Below, piece after piece: positions 16,821-25,400 of a DNA stretch of 64,000 nucleotides (position 1 is the stretch's first letter; every line of letters begins with the position of its first letter). The stretch comes from Chitinophaga sp. (GTDB lineage Bacteria; Bacteroidota; Bacteroidia; Chitinophagales; Chitinophagaceae): positions 1 through 64,000 of the forward strand of contig NZ_JAFAIX010000009.1 in assembly GCF_019236475.1 (NCBI RefSeq), written 5' to 3'. Below the pieces are notes generated by a model, which had not been told where the DNA came from, searched no databases, and saw only the letters and a list, made by a program, of their open reading frames with translations. A program made the translations under genes and the position numbers.

Positions 16821-16984
16821 GTTTTCCGGTTTTTTTTAATTCACATGTGTAAATTAATGTATTCAACCAGATAAAACTTAATCTTTTCAAAGATACGTAC
16901 TTTCCTGAATTTTAGATTTTTTTAACATTTTATTACCATATTTTAAATCATCATTTTTACTGTAAAAGGGATCGCATTTTTATA

Positions 16985-16992
16985 TACATTTG
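16985..16992 (+). promoter_or_regulatory. -7 promoter box upstream of the GH3-family gene
   Basis: TACATTTG matches TAnnTTTG perfectly, 56 bases before the ATG. No clear TTTG is found at the -33 position. Confidence 0.5.
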
Positions 16993-17048
16993 TCGTTTAC
17001 ACTATATTATAATAGATGTCCAATCTCTCAATAATAAAATAACGAGGC

Positions 17049-18545
17049 ATGAAGTTTAAATCACTGCTGGCCAAACCATTTGCTTCCATTGTGCATAACA
17101 AGATCAAGAAGGAAATGCTGAGGGCGGTAGAAGACCAGGAGCATATCCTGGAGGAGCTGATAAAAACAGGAAGGAAAACGGAATTCGGCGCGGAGCATAA
17201 ATTGGATGCAGTCAATACCCACGAGGAGTTCAGACAGGCCATTCCTGTGCGCGACTATGAGCAGTACAAACCTTATATAGAACGTATTAAGCAGGGTAAA
17301 CAGAACGTTCTTTGGAAAGGGCAGCCCATTTACCTCGCTAAAACTTCCGGCACCACCAGTGGTGTAAAATATATTCCCATCACCAAAGATTCTATCTCCA
17401 ATCATATAGATACTGCCCGAAATGCGCTGTTGAACTATATGGGAGAAACGGGCAATACCGCCTTTGCAGATGGTAAAATGATCTTCCTTTCTGGTTCTCC
17501 TGAACTGGAAAGAGTAGGAGGCATCCCTACCGGCAGGTTGAGTGGTATCGTCAATCATCATATTCCAAAATACCTGCGTACCAATCAGCTCCCATCTTAC
17601 GAAACAAATTGTATTGACGATTGGGAAACGAAGCTGGACCGGATTGTGGAGGAAACCATCAACCAGGATATGACCCTGATCAGTGGTATTCCACCTTGGG
17701 TACAGATGTACTTCGATCGCCTGATGGAACGTACCAATGGTAAACGTATCCGCGAAATATTTAAAAATTTTGATGTGATGGTATATGGTGGGGTGAACTT
17801 TGAACCTTACCGCGCTAAGCTGATGGCTTCCATCGGGGCGCCGATCCATACCATCGAAACATTTCCGGCTTCAGAAGGGTTCTTTGCCTTCCAGGATTCC
17901 CAGGAACAAGAAGGATTGCTCCTCAATACCAATTCAGGCATTTTCTATGAATTTATTCCTGCACAGGAAATATTTAACGAAAATCCTACCCGACTGTCAC
18001 TCAAAGATGTGCAGGTTGGCGTAAATTACGCCCTGATTATTAATAATAATGCTGGCCTCTGGGGATATAATATCGGAGATACTATTAAATTTATCTCCAC
18101 CAATCCGTATAAAATCCTGGTAACAGGACGTATTAAACATTTTATTTCTGCATTCGGAGAGCACGTAATCGGGGAAGAAGTAGAGTATAGTTTGATGAAG
18201 GCCGCTCAGGAAGAAAATGTACACATTACGGAGTTTACTGTAGCACCGATGATCCAGACAAACGGCGAACTTCCTTACCATGAATGGTTTGTGGAGTTTG
18301 AAAATATGCCGGCCAACCTGGAGGCATTCGCCAAAAAGGTGGATGAGAACTTGCGCCGGAAAAATATATATTACAACGACTTATTGACTGGCAATATCCT
18401 GCAACCCCTGAAAATAAGACCTGTACGGAAACAGGGCTTTATCGACTATATGAAGGCGATTGGAAAACTGGGCGGACAAAATAAGGTACCTCGTTTGAGT
18501 AACGACAGGAAACTGGCAGACGAGCTGACGCAGTATTTACAGTGA
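17049..18545 (+). CDS. GH3 auxin-responsive promoter family protein (adenylate-forming)
   Basis: This 498-residue protein has the GH3-family layout of the ANL adenylating superfamily. The ATP-binding segment is LAKTSGTTSGVKYIPIT at about residues 97-113. The second motif, VYGGVNFEPY, is near 245, YNIGDTIKF near 340, and a C-terminal subdomain GRIKHFISAFGEHVIGEEVE lies at about 360-380. Plant GH3 enzymes join amino acids to acyl acids; the bacterial homologues in Bacteroidota have no settled substrate. It is monocistronic, with its own -7 box, and is followed by dxr 90 bases later. Confidence 0.9.
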   Translation: MKFKSLLAKPFASIVHNKIKKEMLRAVEDQEHILEELIKTGRKTEFGAEHKLDAVNTHEEFRQAIPVRDYEQYKPYIERIKQGKQNVLWKGQPIYLAKTSGTTSGVKYIPITKDSISNHIDTARNALLNYMGETGNTAFADGKMIFLSGSPELERVGGIPTGRLSGIVNHHIPKYLRTNQLPSYETNCIDDWETKLDRIVEETINQDMTLISGIPPWVQMYFDRLMERTNGKRIREIFKNFDVMVYGGVNFEPYRAKLMASIGAPIHTIETFPASEGFFAFQDSQEQEGLLLNTNSGIFYEFIPAQEIFNENPTRLSLKDVQVGVNYALIINNNAGLWGYNIGDTIKFISTNPYKILVTGRIKHFISAFGEHVIGEEVEYSLMKAAQEENVHITEFTVAPMIQTNGELPYHEWFVEFENMPANLEAFAKKVDENLRRKNIYYNDLLTGNILQPLKIRPVRKQGFIDYMKAIGKLGGQNKVPRLSNDRKLADELTQYLQ

Positions 18546-18635
18546 TAGTATTCCAGGAGAAAATATAACTGCTGTAAACCAAATTTACAGCTGATCGTTC
18601 ATGTATTGTTAACCGATAAAATGTAAATCACCGTA

Positions 18636-19802
18636 ATGAATAAACGAAAAATTGCCATCTTCGGCTCTACCGGATCGATTGGTATTCAGGCACTGGATGT
18701 GATAGCGGCGCATCCCGACAGATTCTGTGTGGAAGTATTGACCGCCCAGAATAATGCAGACCTGTTAATTGAACAGGCGCTGAAATTCAAACCCAATGCA
18801 GTTGTCATCGGGAATGAAGAGAAATATAAGCAGGTTAAGGACGTATTATTTGATAAAGGCATTAAAGTATTTGCTGGCGCTAAATCCATGGTGGAAGTAG
18901 CTGCCTGGAATTCTATTGATATGATGCTGGCTGCCATTATGGGCTTTGCCGGTTTGGCGCCTACCATGGCGGCAATTGAACAAGGTACTGCCATTGCGTT
19001 GGCCAACAAGGAAACCCTTGTTTGCGCCGGCGATATCGTCATGGCTGCTGCTGCCAGGAAAAATGTGCCGATTATTCCGGTAGACTCCGAGCACTCGGCC
19101 ATCTTCCAGTGCTTGTTGGGAGAACCGCTGTCGAAATTGGAAAAGGTGATCCTCACTGCTTCTGGTGGTCCTTTCCTCGGTAAAAAACCGAATTTCCTGA
19201 TCAACGTGAAAAAAGACCACGCACTCCAACATCCTAACTGGAGTATGGGGGCTAAAATCACGATCGATTCCGCCACCTTGATGAATAAAGGACTGGAAAT
19301 GATCGAAGCCAAATGGTTGTTTGGTCTGAAACCAGAAGATATTGAAGTGGTGATTCATCCGCAATCTATCATCCATTCCATGGTGCAATTTGTAGACGGT
19401 TCTCTGAAAGCCCAGATGGGATTACCAGATATGAAACTGCCTATTCAGTATGCCTTGGGATTCCCAGACAGATTACAGAATGATTTCCCTCGTTTCTCTT
19501 TCAGAAACTATTCTTCGCTGACATTTGAGCAGCCAGATACCAAAACATTCCGCAACCTGGCCATCGCTACGGAAGCGATGTACAAAGGTGGAAACGCTGC
19601 TTGTGTGATGAATGCTGCCAATGAAGAAGTGGTGAATGCCTTCCTGAAGAACCGCATCGGATTCCTCCAGATGACGGAAGTAATCGAGGAAACAATGGCA
19701 AAAGTCCCATTTGTAGAGAAGCCTACACTGAACGATTACTATGAATGTGACGCTGTAGCCAGAGAGCACGCGTCTTCCTTAATCAATTCAATTGTAATTT
19801 AA
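18636..19802 (+). CDS. dxr: 1-deoxy-D-xylulose-5-phosphate reductoisomerase
   Basis: This 388-residue enzyme makes MEP from DXP in the non-mevalonate isoprenoid pathway, using NADPH and a divalent metal. It shows the NADPH-binding start IAIFGSTGSIGIQALDVI, the metal and substrate region PVDSEHSAIFQCL (about residues 148-160), SGGPF, MGAKITIDSATLMNKGLE, and IHPQSIIHSMVQF. The length is as usual for DXR. The next gene is rseP, 86 bases downstream, an arrangement common in bacteria. Confidence 0.97.
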   Translation: MNKRKIAIFGSTGSIGIQALDVIAAHPDRFCVEVLTAQNNADLLIEQALKFKPNAVVIGNEEKYKQVKDVLFDKGIKVFAGAKSMVEVAAWNSIDMMLAAIMGFAGLAPTMAAIEQGTAIALANKETLVCAGDIVMAAAARKNVPIIPVDSEHSAIFQCLLGEPLSKLEKVILTASGGPFLGKKPNFLINVKKDHALQHPNWSMGAKITIDSATLMNKGLEMIEAKWLFGLKPEDIEVVIHPQSIIHSMVQFVDGSLKAQMGLPDMKLPIQYALGFPDRLQNDFPRFSFRNYSSLTFEQPDTKTFRNLAIATEAMYKGGNAACVMNAANEEVVNAFLKNRIGFLQMTEVIEETMAKVPFVEKPTLNDYYECDAVAREHASSLINSIVI

Positions 19803-19888
19803 CAGCAGTCAAAAATTAACAACAAATTTTGCCTTTATATCTGTTAAATCTGATATTTTACAGGCGGAATAAAAGCAGCATATACTAA

Positions 19889-21229
19889 ATGACATTAGAG
19901 TTAATATTAGTGAAAGGCGGACAGCTTATTCTGTCGCTCTCTATACTGGTGGTTCTGCATGAGCTGGGCCACTTTATCCCTGCCAAGTTGTTTAAAACCC
20001 GTGTAGAAAAGTTCTACCTGTTCTTCGACCCCTGGTTTTCACTCTTTAAAATCAAGAAAGGAGAAACGGAATACGGTATCGGCTGGCTTCCACTCGGCGG
20101 ATATGTGAAAATATCCGGTATGATTGATGAAAGCATGGACAAGGAACAAATGGCTAAACCCCCGCAAGAGTGGGAGTTCAGGGCCAAACCAGCCTGGCAA
20201 CGTCTGATCATTATGATCGGTGGTGTTACGGTGAATATCCTGCTGGCTTTCTTCATCTATTCCATGATTCTCTGGTCTAAAGGATATACCTATATTCCTA
20301 CCAAAGACCTGACTTATGGTATAAAAGTGGATTCCCTCGGTAAAAGCATCGGGCTGCAGGATGGTGATAAAATCATCTCCCTGGATAACAAAGAAGTAAA
20401 GGAATTTGATAAGATACCGGTATACATGATCCTCCATGGCGCCAAAACTATCCAGGTGGATAGACATGGTCAGCAGGTGGAAGTAGCCATTCCGCAAGGA
20501 TTTATTCGTCGCGTAATGGGCATCATGAAAGGCGGTGGAAGCTTCATCGATCCTAATATGCCAGATACAGTGCCTTACGTGATTGGTAAAGTACTGGAAG
20601 GATACCCTGGCGATAAAGCTGGTTTGAAGGCAGATGACCGCATGCTGGCAGTAAACGGCGTTGCTACTCCGGATACGAAGGCCTTCATGACGGAAATGAA
20701 GAAGTATAAATCTCAAACGATTGATCTGCAAATCCTTCGTGGAAAAGATACCTTGACTGTTCATCCGGTATTGGATTCTACGGGTAAAATGGCGCTCCTG
20801 CCATTTAAAACCGTGACCATTCATTACTCCTTCCTGGAATCTTTCCCTGCGGGTGTAAGAATGGGCGTGGATAAACTGAATTCTTATGTGATGCAACTGC
20901 GACTCTTGTTTGTATCCAAAGAAGTGAAAGTGACGGAATCGGTGGGTGGTTTTGGTAGTATTGCCAAACTGTTCCCGGATCAGTGGAACTGGCTGGATTT
21001 CTGGCAATTGACTGCCTTCCTGTCGATTATCCTGGCGTTTATGAATATTCTGCCTATTCCTGCATTGGATGGCGGCCATGTGCTCTTCCTGATCTACGAA
21101 ATCGTAACAGGTCGCAAACCAAGTGAGAAGTTCCTGGAATACGCCCAGATTGTAGGGATGGTATTAATTCTCGGACTCCTGCTGTTTGCGAACGGAATGG
21201 ATATTTGGAGGGGAATTTTCGGTAAATAG
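19889..21229 (+). CDS. rseP: RIP metalloprotease RseP (site-2 protease, M50)
   Basis: This 446-residue inner-membrane zinc protease has the catalytic HELGH in the first membrane helix (about residues 24-28), PDZ-like regions at about 135-190 and 225-290, and the second metal-binding motif NILPIPALDGGHVLF at about 385-400. Hydrophobic segments lie at both ends. The family cleaves membrane-bound anti-sigma factors and leftover signal peptides. It follows dxr and is closed by a strong hairpin terminator before the tmRNA gene. Confidence 0.95.
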   Translation: MTLELILVKGGQLILSLSILVVLHELGHFIPAKLFKTRVEKFYLFFDPWFSLFKIKKGETEYGIGWLPLGGYVKISGMIDESMDKEQMAKPPQEWEFRAKPAWQRLIIMIGGVTVNILLAFFIYSMILWSKGYTYIPTKDLTYGIKVDSLGKSIGLQDGDKIISLDNKEVKEFDKIPVYMILHGAKTIQVDRHGQQVEVAIPQGFIRRVMGIMKGGGSFIDPNMPDTVPYVIGKVLEGYPGDKAGLKADDRMLAVNGVATPDTKAFMTEMKKYKSQTIDLQILRGKDTLTVHPVLDSTGKMALLPFKTVTIHYSFLESFPAGVRMGVDKLNSYVMQLRLLFVSKEVKVTESVGGFGSIAKLFPDQWNWLDFWQLTAFLSIILAFMNILPIPALDGGHVLFLIYEIVTGRKPSEKFLEYAQIVGMVLILGLLLFANGMDIWRGIFGK

Positions 21230-21250
21230 CCACTTTTTGATAAAATTTTG

Positions 21251-21287
21251 AAAAAAGCATACAGTTGTCACAACTGTATGCTTTTTT
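21251..21287 (+). terminator. Terminator of rseP
   Basis: AAAAAAGCATACAGTTG pairs perfectly with CAACTGTATGCTTTTTT around a three-base loop and ends in a T run. It has A and T runs on both sides and could work in both directions. Confidence 0.9.
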
Positions 21288-21304
21288 ACTTTGCGGAAAA
21301 GTTG

Positions 21305-21312
21305 TATATTTG
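21305..21312 (+). promoter_or_regulatory. -7 promoter box of ssrA
   Basis: TATATTTG, a perfect TAnnTTTG, ends 11 bases before the mature tmRNA 5' end. A TTTG is present at 21290-21293, but its 11-base spacing is too short for a standard -33 element. Confidence 0.55.
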
Positions 21313-21323
21313 TGGAATAATCA

Positions 21324-21695
21324 GGGGCTGCCTGGTTTTGACAGCATAGGTCTTTGAAAGTGTAAGCATGTCGTGCGTTGGATAATTAGCACGTTAATCT
21401 GAATATTCAAACTTTAAATGGCGAATCTAACTACGCCATGGCTGCCTAATCAGAGATTAGACACCCATTATAGCCGCCTGGAGTTGTCGCCTTATGCGAC
21501 TCCCGCCGCTGAATCATCAAACCCATAGGGATAGGTACTCATGGTTTCTGTGAGTGAGTACCGAAGCTCAAACGGATAAGAACGAGGTTGGTTCGTTGCA
21601 CCCCTGCCAAGTTCCGACATACTAATGTGTAAATAAGCATGTAGAAGCCTTTCGACGAATATGTTTGGACACGGGTTCGATTCCCGTCAGCTCCA
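21324..21695 (+). ncRNA. ssrA: Transfer-messenger RNA (tmRNA)
   Basis: The 5' end GGGGCTGCCTGGTTTTGACAG and 3' end GGTTCGATTCCCGTCAGCTCC form the tRNA-like acceptor and T arm of tmRNA. The tag reading frame runs from GGC at 21420 to TAA at 21449 and encodes GESNYAMAA, the Bacteroidota GESNYALAA-type degradation tag with Met in place of Leu. CCA is not encoded (ACAGA follows), so it must be added after transcription. The RNA rescues stalled ribosomes and marks the products for proteolysis. Confidence 0.97.
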
Positions 21696-21707
21696 CAGAT
21701 AATTTTT

Positions 21708-21740
21708 AAAAGCCGTTGAGTTTTTCAACGGCTTTTTTTA
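21708..21740 (+). terminator. Terminator of ssrA
   Basis: AAGCCGTTGA pairs with TCAACGGCTT over a six-base loop and is followed by a run of Ts. It starts 13 bases after the tmRNA 3' end. Confidence 0.9.
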
Positions 21741-21937
21741 TTGTAATACCACTCGTTTTTTCAACTTGCCTTGTTGGAAGTAATTCCTGACGAATGATGG
21801 CTATTTCGTTTAATTGTTTAAGTTTGTTGGAGTTTGATTGACCATAATCGAAATTAATAATTGATATCCCTTTATTCTGATTGACTGATAAGCATCTGTT
21901 GAGTAAAGCGCCTTACCTTATATTATGCCATCAATAA

Positions 21938-22744
21938 TACTGTAGGCGTCCCCGCATTGAGTGGTATGACTATGGGGCGAGGATGTATGATCAGCAGATA
22001 GGAAGATGGCATGTACTAGATCCTTTATCGGAAAAAATGAGGAGGTATTCGCCTTTTAATTATGCTTTTGATAATCCAATTAGATTCATTGATCCTGATG
22101 GACAGGAGGCTACGGAGAATGAAACATCAGAGGATAATAAATCCAAGACACGTGCATTTAAATCGAGAACTATAGTAAATACATTTACATATAGCAATAA
22201 AAATCAGACAGTTGGCGTCGATAATATTACTGAAACTAACCAATCCATCACAGAAACGACGGATAAGAATACTGGAGATCGTATTGTTAATACTAGGGTC
22301 ATAAAAACAACAACTACAATTAATCCAGATGGAGAAGTGGGTGAAGTACAACAAAGCATCTATACGGATAAGGTTCTATATAAGAATGATGAAAGTAATG
22401 GTCAAATTGTGGATAGAGGGGCAGTTACTTTGAAGGCGGATTTAAAAGTCACAAGTAAAGAGTTTCAATCTGCTGTCCAAAGTGTGGTCGATATTAAAAC
22501 TGAGGATAAAAGAAGCCCCCTTCAAAATAAGGCGGATGCAATAAATTCGGCATTTTCCAACACAGGAAAGGCTCAAGGAGGTGTAGGAGTAATATTAGCC
22601 TATGCTAAAAAACTGAAGAGTGGCCCTGTTTCAGCCATTGTTGGTTTTTTAACATCAATGACAAGTGTAAGTCCTGAAGAGCTTAAGACTGTTATTCGCC
22701 TTGATGGGGACAACAAAGAAGTAAAAACTAGAGCAATACGTTAA
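21938..22744 (+). CDS. Orphan Rhs C-terminal tip (end of RHS core plus variable C-terminal domain)
   Basis: The frame opens at 21938 after a stop codon, and the first ATG is at 21983. It begins in the last part of an Rhs core: [37 protein letters not shown] and PIRFIDPDG, where the core always ends. About 215 residues of unrelated variable region follow. These are Thr/Asn-rich first, then contain a Gly/Ala-rich mildly hydrophobic segment ([29 protein letters not shown]) near the end. The large YD-repeat shell is missing, so this is a displaced tip or pseudogene fragment. A -1 frameshift may join it to a short upstream frame reading [11 protein letters not shown]. In full-length Rhs proteins such tips are toxins and the next gene is the immunity gene; here that is the membrane protein 7 bases downstream. 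Confidence 0.75.
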   Translation, partial: YCRRPRIEWYDYGARMYDQQIGRWHVLDPLSEKMRRYSPFNYAFDNPIRFIDPDGQEATENETSEDNKSKTRAFKSRTIVNTFTYSNKNQTVGVDNITETNQSITETTDKNTGDRIVNTRVIKTTTTINPDGEVGEVQQSIYTDKVLYKNDESNGQIVDRGAVTLKADLKVTSKEFQSAVQSVVDIKTEDKRSPLQNKADAINSAFSNTGKAQGGVGVILAYAKKLKSGPVSAIVGFLTSMTSVSPEELKTVIRLDGDNKEVKTRAIR

Positions 22745-22751
22745 TATAATT

Positions 22752-23108
22752 ATGAAAAAAACACTTGATATACTTGCAATTTTGTTGGTAACTGCTGCTT
22801 TACTACTTGAAATTTACTCTAGAGATACTATTGTACTGTCATGTATATACTGCATTCTAATTATTTTCAGTCTTTACTTTTATGGGGGTATAATACGATA
22901 TAAGGAATATTTTTATCCTAAGGAAGGAGGACCTGTTTTCATTGTTATCTTAAAGGTTATATGTTTTTATGTTGGGGTGGTTGGGGTATTTACTATATGG
23001 AGTAACTGGTCTAGCTATCCTTTATACCTATTAATACCTAGATTGCTATTTTGGATTCTTGTTGGATTATTTCCTATAATTTATTTTAAGAATATTTGGC
23101 AGAAGTAG
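22752..23108 (+). CDS. Small four-helix membrane protein, possible immunity protein for the Rhs tip
   Basis: This 118-residue protein has four predicted membrane segments: LDILAILLVTAALLLEIY, IVLSCIYCILIIFSLYFYGG, VFIVILKVICFYVGVVGVF and LYLLIPRLLFWILVGLFPII. No family was recognised. It starts 7 bases after the Rhs tip, the usual place of an immunity gene, and shares its AT-rich composition. A membrane immunity protein would fit a toxin that acts on membranes. This is inference from position only. Confidence 0.6.
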   Translation: MKKTLDILAILLVTAALLLEIYSRDTIVLSCIYCILIIFSLYFYGGIIRYKEYFYPKEGGPVFIVILKVICFYVGVVGVFTIWSNWSSYPLYLLIPRLLFWILVGLFPIIYFKNIWQK

Positions 23109-23340
23109 AATGATTATTCTCTTTTTTAAAGTCTAAACGTGAGCATGGTTGAATGAAAGTGGCGAAAGAGATTTTGAGACAGATTGGTTCTTCAATTGAA
23201 TCCAGAAAAAAAATCTAAGGTTTCATAATAATTACCAATACTGGAATACGAAGAATCTGTAATAAACCTAGTATGCCGCAGGTACCGCCTGCGGCATTTT
23301 ACTGGATTTCACACAATCTTATTATAGGATTTGAAGAAAT
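23109..23340. other. AT-rich spacer with a terminator
   Basis: No gene was recognised. The region contains the perfect hairpin at 23273-23297 and is probably decayed accessory DNA. Confidence 0.4.
23273..23301 (+). terminator. Hairpin terminator behind the Rhs tip and membrane protein genes
   Basis: ATGCCGCAGG pairs perfectly with CCTGCGGCAT over a five-base loop and is followed by four Ts. Confidence 0.7.
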
Positions 23341-23350
23341 GTGAAAATAG

Positions 23351-23446
23351 CTAGTCTCCATTACCGCCACCGACATCAAAAAGATATTAGAAGTGATCTC
23401 CTCCCCAAAAAATGTAGAGTTGAAAATTGGAAATTTCGGGGTATAA
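23351..23446 (+). pseudogene. Remnant of a small gene overlapping the next start codon
   Basis: A frame without start codon reads SITATDIKKILEVISSPK and then NVELKIGNFGV before a TAA whose last base is the first base of the following ATG (TAATG). The protein-like composition and the one-base stop/start overlap suggest the 3' end of a real gene once coupled to the next one, its 5' part having been lost. No family is assigned. Confidence 0.4.
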
Positions 23447-23715
23447 TGGATTTTACCTGGATTTTTAATGGAGAAAATGGACGTTTTGCATCCGCCGTTT
23501 TTACGGAACTTTCACTTGCTGAAGATTGGGTCAGAACGCATAAATTGACAGGAGTATTAACGAAGTACCCTATTAATACTGGGGTGTATGATTGGGCTGT
23601 TAAAGAAGGAATGTTTAATGTGAAGAAAGAAGAGCACACGTCTTCACTATTTATAGGCAAATTCACTTCAGCAGGTCAGGAGCATTACCATTATGAAAAT
23701 GGAGAAAGAGCTTGA
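23446..23715 (+). CDS. Small immunity-like protein (DUF7710-like)
   Basis: This is an 89-residue protein. The ATG at 23446 is chosen over the GTG at 23341 because the stretch between them is better read in another frame as a gene remnant. The sequence contains WIFNGENGRFASAVF, SLAEDWVRTHKLTGVLTKYP and a C-terminal SAGQEHYHYENGE. This pattern resembles small proteins found as orphan immunity genes in Bacteroidota polymorphic-toxin loci (as I recall, DUF7710); that name is from memory and uncertain. The position in an Rhs-derived patch agrees with such a role. Confidence 0.6.
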   Translation: MDFTWIFNGENGRFASAVFTELSLAEDWVRTHKLTGVLTKYPINTGVYDWAVKEGMFNVKKEEHTSSLFIGKFTSAGQEHYHYENGERA

Positions 23716-24174
23716 ATGCTGATAACATCCTACTTTAACTATGAAGATGTTTGTTGTAATGCTAATTTCTTGACAGCGGATAATTTACTTAAGAAAATAG
23801 GTAATGGTGCTCAGATAGTTCCCCGCTCCATTTTTGTAAGGAGTTGAAATGATTATTTCGGGAGACAGCCAGGCCTGTAATTGAATGAGCTCAAACATAC
23901 ACGATTACTGCGTGTCTCCCTAAAAGCATTTAATGTCTCTTCTTTCCTGGTGATAATTACTGTTCCTTTAATCCCTCTCATTGGGTTTATCGAATTCTAT
24001 AACTCCCTATTAATCGGCATACCTCACAAATATGTTGTTATAATATTATAGAGACATTAGTTACTCTAATCAGAAATAAGCAAATTAATATCAGAAATTG
24101 CGAATCCGCTGCCTGATAAATTGCAATCGATTGCTTAGATTCGGAATATATTGTTCACCCAAATAAATTCCCTT
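23716..24174. other. Gene-free 0.46 kb region with an 8-base inverted repeat
   Basis: No coding region is supported. GGGAGACA (23860-23867) and TGTCTCCC (23913-23920) form a perfect inverted pair 45 bases apart. The rest is AT-rich leader DNA before the lyase-like gene and probably the right border of the accessory patch. Confidence 0.4.
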
Positions 24175-25236
24175 ATGAAAATCAATCAGGCGCTCATTAC
24201 CTGCCTGCTGGGCCTTTCCTGTATCACAGGTTTGACCAATTGCGCAAAAGACAACAGTAACCCTGCAAATGCCAAGACTGGCAATGCCGGCGCTCATGTC
24301 GAATCTCTGCTTTTTAATGGCGATGCTGCCCTCGGCGCTTCCAACGTATGGAAGGTCCTAAACATCGAAGGTACTGGCACCATTACGGTAGATACAGACG
24401 CTGTTTACGGACCTGTCTGGAAGTTCTACAAACCAGCATTGAGTCATCGTACAGAAGGCCACGGCGCTAAGAACTATCAGGCCGCAGAAGGAGATGACAT
24501 CTACATCGGATGGCGGTCCAAACTAGACATTCCTGCCAATCAGAATACCAATGCGGTATTCCAATGGAAGGCCTTCGGCACTACACAGCCAATGCTGCAG
24601 AATTATCCGATTGTACTCAGTACTTCTTCCAGCAACACTTTCCACCTGATGCACTATGCTCCTGGAAAAATTGGAACAGAAGTATGGGTGACGCCATTGT
24701 CTTCCAATGTTTGGAACACGATGGTACTGCATCTCAAAGTATCACGAGATTCTTCCATCGGCTTTATTGAGTTCTGGTACAACGGTACAAAGCAAACGCT
24801 GGTGAATGGTACGCAGCGTTATTATGCGCGTACCCTTGATGCTGATTACTGTGATCCTAAGTTTGGTGTATATGGCGGCGATCCGTCTGATATCACCAAC
24901 TATGTACAGGGAATCAAAATCGGCACCACACTGGCAGATGTAGACCCAGGTGGCAATACGCCAGCACCGCAAGTGCTGGTATATCAAAACTGTAGCTATG
25001 GTGGCTGGAGCGCTAGTTTCGGACCAGGTCAATACAATACTGCTGCTATCGTGGCTGCTGGCGGTCTTGATAATGACGCGTCTTCCCTAAAAATTCCTGC
25101 TGGCGTAACCGTTACCCTATTTGACGGCGATAACTTCACAGGAGATTCGCTGGTATTAACCTCCGATGCAAGCTGTCTGAAAAACACCAGTACATTTAAT
25201 GACCGTACGTCTTCTTTGAAGGTAAGAGTGAATTAG
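24175..25236 (+). CDS. Polysaccharide lyase-like lipoprotein with C-terminal beta/gamma-crystallin-type domain
   Basis: This 353-residue protein starts with a lipoprotein signal (MKINQALITCLLGLSC, lipobox LTNC); the ATG at 24175 is preferred to an upstream TTG. Residues about 40-265 resemble the jelly-roll polysaccharide lyases of the heparin lyase I/PL20 type (FYKPALSHRTEGHG, VFQWKAFGTTQP, MVLHLKVSRDSSIGFIEFWYNG, KFGVYGGDPSDI). Residues about 270-353 are a beta/gamma-crystallin or I36-inhibitor-like domain (VLVYQNCSYGGWSASF, VTLFDGDNFTGDSLVL). The substrate is probably a uronic-acid polymer, but this is not shown. It stands alone, with its own terminator. Confidence 0.75.
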   Translation: MKINQALITCLLGLSCITGLTNCAKDNSNPANAKTGNAGAHVESLLFNGDAALGASNVWKVLNIEGTGTITVDTDAVYGPVWKFYKPALSHRTEGHGAKNYQAAEGDDIYIGWRSKLDIPANQNTNAVFQWKAFGTTQPMLQNYPIVLSTSSSNTFHLMHYAPGKIGTEVWVTPLSSNVWNTMVLHLKVSRDSSIGFIEFWYNGTKQTLVNGTQRYYARTLDADYCDPKFGVYGGDPSDITNYVQGIKIGTTLADVDPGGNTPAPQVLVYQNCSYGGWSASFGPGQYNTAAIVAAGGLDNDASSLKIPAGVTVTLFDGDNFTGDSLVLTSDASCLKNTSTFNDRTSSLKVRVN

Positions 25237-25257
25237 AACGAAAGCGAAAATTGTTGT

Positions 25258-25300
25258 AAACGGCCATGGGTGCAAACTGCACCTGTGGCCGTTTGTATTT
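25258..25300 (+). terminator. Hairpin terminator behind the lyase-like gene
   Basis: AAACGGCCATGGGTGCA pairs with TGCACCTGTGGCCGTTT with one mismatch and one G-T pair around a three-base loop. The T run after it is weak. Confidence 0.65.
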
Positions 25301-25400
25301 AAAGTTTCGAGAAATTTTCAAGTTCAATTTTGGTGGATGATTATCAAATAAGTTTATCGATCTTGCCTCCGCTGATTTTTATACATCTTGAACTACAGCG

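Noticed and set aside
20039-21079. 346-residue minus-strand frame
   Set aside because: Antisense shadow of rseP, rich in His, Arg and Phe, with no motif.
21708-21916. About 69-codon minus-strand frame reading ...NEIAIIRQELLPTRQVEK... after ssrA
   Set aside because: No start codon or family match, and its last ten codons are the ssrA terminator hairpin; possibly a decayed fragment but not supported.
21660-24174. Duplicate of the tmRNA 3' end as an attachment site of an island
   Set aside because: No second copy of GGTTCGATTCCCGTCAGCTC was seen in the window, nor an integrase gene.
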